DNA of 64,000 bases from Albugo candida. Taxonomy: Eukaryota; Oomycota; Peronosporomycetes; Albuginales; Albuginaceae. Under the pieces are notes generated by a model. The model searched no databases. It had not been told where the DNA came from and saw nothing but the letters and a program-made list of their open reading frames with translations. The first letter of the stretch is position 1. Every line of letters begins with the position of its first letter. Made by a program: the position numbers and the translations under genes. Below are positions 59,186 to 64,000 of the stretch, piece after piece. The DNA lies in NCBI GenBank assembly GCA_905220665.1, contig CAJNAR010000168.1, positions 744,001 to 808,000 on the forward strand. The letters are read 5' to 3'.

Positions 59186-60832
59186 TCAAGAGTGAATGCC
59201 TGCTTTAATACGTTGATAGAGATAATTGCACCTTCGTTCTTCCTCTCTTTGAATATCCGCATAGCTTGCTTCCATGTTGATAGAATCTTCCGAATCGTAA
59301 GAGTAATTTCGATGACGATTCTTACGAAACATTGCGGTTATTGCGCCAGGCGCATAATCGTCTCCATCGTTAATCACAAAACTATCGTCACTATCGATAT
59401 CGCTGGAAACCGCTTTTCGTTTCGATACTTTACGATTCGTAGGCAATGATTTGGATCGACTTTGTGCCGATGCTCTAGTTGCACTTTTCTTTTTCAAACT
59501 CTCCAATGCAATAACTATCATTCGATGATGACCTTTTTTGGGCACTAATCCAGGGACATCCGACTTTTCAATTGTACTTAATAGCTGGATAGAATCGAAT
59601 CCATTCTCAAAAAAGGCTGGAGCATATTCGCTCATGTCGTGAGGCAGACCTAAAAAACAAATCAGACGGACCATTGTTTTAGAGAAATGTGAAGGTGTCG
59701 ACCTCGTAGCCATTGGAGCACTTCCCGTTGGCCTTCTGACAGTGTCGTTTGTGCTTTTGGTTTGACGCCGCGTCCAGTTGATGCAGTCTTGCTCTTCGGT
59801 CCTGCTGTCTTGGAAGAATCTGGCACCACATCAGTTGAGCCAAATACGCGAGGATACTTTTTATCAAGGTAAGCTTTTCGAGCATCAACAGGTCCATTTT
59901 GTCTAGAAACGGATGAAGACTGCGCGGAGTGGTTTTCTGATATCCGATTGCTCGAATTAGTTGTTGACAAAGCTCGGTATTTTGACATACGAAAAGCATG
60001 GCGTTCCTCAGCTGACCTACGTGAAATATCATCATCGATATAAGGATATTGATAAGAAACATTACATCGGTTTCCTCGAGTCCGATGGCATTTGTAGTCT
60101 CCTTCCATTAGAAATTCTATTCGCGCTGGAAACGAAAGATTCATTTGAAGGCGGTTTTCCTCTCTGTAAATTTGGACGATTGATTGAAGTCGGAGCCGAT
60201 CGTACTCGTGATGCGGCTATCACACGCCCTGCGGTCGAAATGGACTGTTTCTCTCGATGTTGGCGAAATTTCATTCCGTTCGTAGAAAATGTTCTCGCTG
60301 ATTTCATTGCAGATATCTTCGTTCCCTTGGTTCTTTTCGCAATCGGCCCATTGAGCATTTGGATAGTTCTGGAGTTTTTCTTTGCCTTTTCATTCGCGTA
60401 ATTTTCCTGAATTTTTTTTCGAGCATTTTCGTACTTCACCGAAATCGACTCTGATGCAATTCGTTGTGGATGATGGCTAGCTGAAGCGCTTGAAGCCTTA
60501 CCTCCTTGCCTGGATATGGTCACGATGGTGTTTCGTTCTTGTATGTTTTTTTTCCGCTCGGGAGAAGCTCTTACCCCAACCTGTTCTTTCCACTTTTTTG
60601 TCAATGTACTGCTGTAGCCTCTGATCACATGATCTTGATGCTTTTTGAGTCGATTGACCATTTTGCCTATTTTCGTTCGTTTTAAGAGATCCATGTCTAC
60701 CTTTAGCATTGTGAGTTTATTCAGTATATTCTGAAGGTCATTAACATTGTTAAGACTTGTTTGCCAATTCTCTTGCTTCACAAATGACTTGATTTTCTCG
60801 GCCATCGCCACGACATCGACCTCGGATGCCAT
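59186..60832 (-). CDS. TFIIS N-terminal (LW) domain plus SAM domain protein
   Basis: Three exons (60832..60066, 60016..59703, 59649..59186) join to 514 residues. The N-terminus is a TFIIS N-terminal/LW domain (about 1-90): NWQTSLNNVNDLQNILNKL, KVDMDLLKRTKIGKMVNRL, then STLTKKWKEQV. TFIIS-N domains bind elongation-complex partners on RNA polymerase II. A long basic, Ser-rich linker follows. The C-terminal half has a SAM domain rebuilt across the last intron (about 350-415): REVLQWLRGLPHDMSEYA, FFENGFDSIQLLSTI, VPKKGHHRMIVIAL. SAM domains self-associate or bind other proteins. The tail has acidic patches (DSDDSF; NDGDDY) and a basic cluster. I do not know a named family with this pairing. Only 58 bp separate its ATG from OSGEPL1. 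Confidence 0.78.
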
Positions 60833-60890
60833 ACTTAAAAAACCGTTTACACAAATAGTTAGGTTCGGGTATAGTAAACACTGTATAGGC
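60833..60890. promoter_or_regulatory. 58-bp divergent promoter, TFIIS-SAM / OSGEPL1
   Basis: Only 58 bp lie between two divergent ATG codons; promoter elements and both 5' UTRs must fit or overlap neighbouring coding DNA. No TATA is visible. Confidence 0.5.
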
Positions 60891-62587
60891 ATGCTGCGTG
60901 CAATTTTGGCTAGAAATAATGCTCGAAATGGGTTCATTTCGACACGTTCATTTGCTTCCAATCCATTCATTCTCGGTATAGAAACAAGGTAATGCACTAG
61001 ACGGATGCTTTTAGACTCACATTACCAAGTATCAACGTGTAAAAAGCTGTGATGACACTGCAGTCGCGATTCTAGATGAGCATGGTGACATATGCAGTGA
61101 TATCGTTTCTTCACAATGGGAACTACAAACCAAATGGAAAGGTGCTCTTCTGGATCATTTCAATAAAAGATTCATACGTATACGATTTTCAGGAGTGGTG
61201 CCAGCGCTGGCGGCCAGAGCTCATGAGACAAATTTACCTCATGTGATCCAGGCGGCGGTCGAACAGAGGTCCAGATTGCGGTATTCGTGGCGTCAGATCA
61301 CTCACACATCAATTGTAGCAATTTGAAGAGTATGAAGCATTTGCGCGCAATAGCGGTCACATCTGGACCCGGACTCGCCCCATGTTTGGATGTCGGATTG
61401 TCGATGGCAAAGCAGCTTTCTTTGACGCACTCACTTCCATTTATAAAAGTAAATCATTTAGAGGTAATCCTTACAGGTTCAAGTTTCTGGATCCCTGAGT
61501 CGATACATCATTTATAGGCACACATTTTGGTGGCAAGACTTCCAAACGTACGATATAAGACGCGCTGTATGAGGACAGCTACAGCTGACATCAGTCATTT
61601 TGTAGTTGTGTGAAGAAATTCCTATATTCCCTTTCCTCGTGCTACTTGTCTCTGGAGGTCACTGCTGTTTGGTTCTCGCAAGGGTGAGGTCCAGTTTCGG
61701 GCTTTGATGCGATTTCATCGACCTTTTGGTTTGATAGAGCATTGGAGAGTACCAATTGCTTGGAAGCACATTGGACGACTCTGTCGGTGAATCTTTTGAT
61801 AAAGTGGCGCGATTGCTGGAATTGTCTGAAGAAAAAGATGTTATGCATGGAGGCAAACTTGTCGAGATGATGGCGCTTCAAGGAGATCCTTCCATCTTCC
61901 AATTTACAGAACCAATGAGACATCGCTCGGTAATGACCGCATCGATCGCTTCTGAGGCCTTCATTTTCATCGGCTCAATAGGATTGTGACTTTTCTTACT
62001 CTGGAATCAAATCGGCAATGCTTCGTCGCGTACATCAGGTACAAGAACCATCACTCGTCATCTCTCCATGTAACAATGAGTGACAATTCTTCAGCTTGGC
62101 AAGCCAACTGCTCGTCAGAAAGCGGATCTATGTGCCGCCTTCCAGCACGCCGCAGTGAGTCAGCTGGTGTCGAAAACGGAAAGTGCTTGTGTATGGGGGA
62201 AGGAACTTCTTGGATCTCGTCTCAAGCATTTGGTTTGTTTCGCAATGATGTCGCATTTCTCCTCATATATTATAATGTCGATCTATAGGTCGTTTGTGGA
62301 GGAGTTGCAAGCAATCAGTATCTATTTCGCCGTATGAAAGCTCTCGCAGACGCTCAAGGTGGGTATTCTGTACCATCCATCCATCGTAGACTACCTTTTA
62401 TCGTCTAGATATGATCGCCATCGTTCCCCCTGCGAGATACTGCACAGATAATGCAGCTATGATTGCCTTTGCTGGATTACAGCGGTATCATGGTGGGAGT
62501 CGAGATGAACCATTAGACGCGCGTTACGATCCACGATGGCGTCTTCAAGATCTAGTTCCACCAGGCCTGGTATCTTCTCACTCGTAA
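60891..62587 (+). CDS. OSGEPL1: Mitochondrial tRNA N6-threonylcarbamoyl transferase (OSGEPL1/Qri7)
   Basis: Eleven exons: 60891..60988, 61047..61141, 61193..61280, 61319..61463, 61518..61547, 61606..61683, 61738..61929, 61982..62038, 62095..62232, 62289..62358, 62409..62587. They give 389 residues. The start is basic and Ser/Arg-rich ([14 protein letters not shown]), a likely mitochondrial targeting sequence. Kae1/TsaD blocks: [36 protein letters not shown], the metal-binding HxxxH in [52 protein letters not shown], and [12 protein letters not shown]. This ASKHA enzyme attaches threonylcarbamoyl to A37 of ANN-decoding tRNAs. The donor of exon 3 is ambiguous (61268 or 61280, both in frame). 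It converges with the hydrolase gene, 73 bp between stops. Confidence 0.9.
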
Positions 62588-62660
62588 GCAGTGTGCAAGA
62601 TGCCATCTTTGGCGTATATTTTGCAATAGACTCAATTCATATCAAATTCAACCCAAAGTG

Positions 62661-63830
62661 TTATGCAAGCAATGCATCCGCGTGGAAATTGATGTGCTCT
62701 TCGACAAAAGTAGAGATGAAAAAATAACTGTGATCGTATCCGTCGTGAAAGCGAATTGTCACTTTTTGATCAACGCTTTTGCACGCAGCCTACAGCAAGA
62801 GAATTAAAAAAGACGCCTCATTTTGTAGTATAAATTCTTACTTCAAAAGCCTCTGGAAGTAGCTGCTTTTCAAGATAGAATGAATCATCTGTTCCTTGAT
62901 CAATCAGAATTTCTTGTGGAATCGGACCCTTCTGTAGCATCAAATACGTCGCATCGTACTCCTAAATAAAGCCCTTTCAGTGATCATGAAAAAGTGGCTT
63001 ATTGCTCGCAACCTTCCATGTATCTTGATCACAGCCGAGATAGCCCGTAAAGGCCTTGATGCCCCAAGGGCATTCCATTGGATGTGAGATTGGAGCAAAT
63101 GCCGAGACGGATGCGTAAGAGCTCTATCACAATCAAATTGAGAGCCCGAATTGACAGAATTGAGTAATCTTCCAACTTGCCGCATTACGAAGCGCCAAAA
63201 TGAGGGCTCCATGCCCACCCATCGAATGTCCCATAATCGATTTTTTTTCCTCCAAAATTGGAAAGTTTCGTGACAACAATGACGGCAGCTCCTGGCGGCA
63301 TGGAATGAGTATTCTTTTTTTCTACGGTGAAGAAATGGCACTCACTTTGATAAGATACGAATACATTTGATAATGCTCCTTCCAATTGGCCTCAGTAGCG
63401 TCCACGTAGAATCCTGCGGCTATCCAAAAGATGGAGTATCATCGCCAAGTTTTAATCGAACACGCCAACCTGTGCCGAAATCCCAATCATCGTTTTGGCC
63501 TTCGATCGTGATGCCGCGTGGACTAGTAACAGCGCTTGTGATAGCGCGTTCAAGCATCAAAAAATGAGCTTTAAAGCACCTTGTATCAGGACAAACGATT
63601 GCAATTCCTCTTATGGAAGCAGCTTTCAAAGCATTCGAAGCTTTCGTGAAGAAAAGCTCGTCATTACACGTAAGCCCGGCTAAATAAAACACCACAGGAA
63701 CTTTGTGTGCATCAGATGCCACAGACGGTAAGAAAACGCTAAATGTCATTTTGCATTTGGTCGTCTCGCTCTCGTGACAATAGCGCTTGATGTAGCCATC
63801 GTGCGCTTTAACTCGTTTAAGTAGCTCCAT
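62661..63830 (-). CDS. ESD: S-formylglutathione hydrolase
   Basis: Seven exons (63830..63580, 63522..63470, 63419..63346, 63291..63181, 63123..63013, 62961..62842, 62789..62661) encode 282 residues, the usual length. Family blocks: [36 protein letters not shown], the nucleophile elbow [35 protein letters not shown], the catalytic Asp in [10 protein letters not shown] and His in YDHSYFF. The enzyme hydrolyses S-formylglutathione to formate and glutathione in formaldehyde detoxification. Intron 63180..63124 fits only as a GC-AG intron (donor GCAAGT); this restores the conserved [13 protein letters not shown] region. All other introns are GT-AG, 50-57 bp. Confidence 0.92.
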
Positions 63831-63837
63831 TTACGAA

Positions 63838-64000
63838 ATACAACTTACTTTTTGCGCAAATAATGTGACACATTCAAATAGGAATTCACCAAATGTGATG
63901 TCATTTCCTTCGCTATAGCGACGAGCACGCACCATACGCCGCCATTATCCATCAAAAGAGTCCTCGATGCTGTGCTTTGTCATCCGATCCATCCTTCCGG
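63838..64000 (-). CDS. Edge fragment, possible exon of an upstream gene
   Basis: A minus-strand frame (SEGNDITFGEFLFEC, then VTLFAQK) ends at a consensus donor AAA-GTAAGT just upstream of the hydrolase ATG. It may be a 3' exon of a gene beyond the right edge or 5' non-coding DNA of the hydrolase. I cannot decide from this window. Confidence 0.2.

Overview
The window is nuclear DNA of a compact eukaryote. Genes lie on both strands, are split by GT-AG introns mostly 45-70 bp long, and are often separated by under 200 bp. The gene set (a PH-domain PI3-kinase, a Stealth phosphotransferase, the basal-body protein rotatin, many small PDZ/PH/FYVE proteins, a WRKY19-like Cys/His repeat protein, a secreted Tyr/Arg-rich protein) and the base composition (about 44% GC by eye) suggest an oomycete; Albugo is my best guess, by inference only. 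Exon models were built by hand: I required the reading frame to stay open across each junction and conserved family motifs to be restored.

Layout. 1-7.4 kb: 5' part of a PI3-kinase gene running off the left edge, a DUF4211-RING protein, and a Stealth-domain protein. 7.5-12.9 kb: gene-poor DNA. 12.9-37.7 kb: a dense block holding eIF2D, a PDZ-PH protein, rotatin, a SANTA+SANT centromere protein (M18BP1/KNL2-like), a four-PDZ acidic protein, a FYVE protein, Trm7/FTSJ1, RTEL1, an LYR-like/TPR protein and a ZC2HC1 zinc-finger protein. 37.8-51.6 kb: mixed DNA with a ceramide synthase, a small secreted protein, several unrecognised spliced reading frames, a broken MULE/FAR1-type transposase and about 5 kb without a gene. 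51.6-64 kb: a second dense block holding RBM34/Nop12, a UDP-glycosyltransferase, ALG5, proline iminopeptidase, a WRKY19-like zinc-finger protein, a TFIIS-N/SAM fusion, the mitochondrial OSGEPL1/Qri7 enzyme and S-formylglutathione hydrolase.

How the genes work together. This is not an operon-like system; most are housekeeping genes. Themes recur: phosphoinositide signalling and membrane adaptors (PI3K, PDZ-PH, FYVE), translation and tRNA modification (eIF2D, Trm7, OSGEPL1), genome maintenance and centromere function (RTEL1, M18BP1-like), and sugar/lipid metabolism of the secretory pathway (Stealth, ALG5, UGT, ceramide synthase). Several pairs are divergent with only 58-153 bp between start codons and must share promoters.

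The most unusual items are domain fusions (PH inserted in a PI3K, TFIIS-N+SAM, DUF4211+RING, LYR-like+TPR), a GC-AG intron, some introns near 34 bp, and unassigned coding-like exons at 37.8-45.8 kb. I did not find a clearly new multi-gene system.
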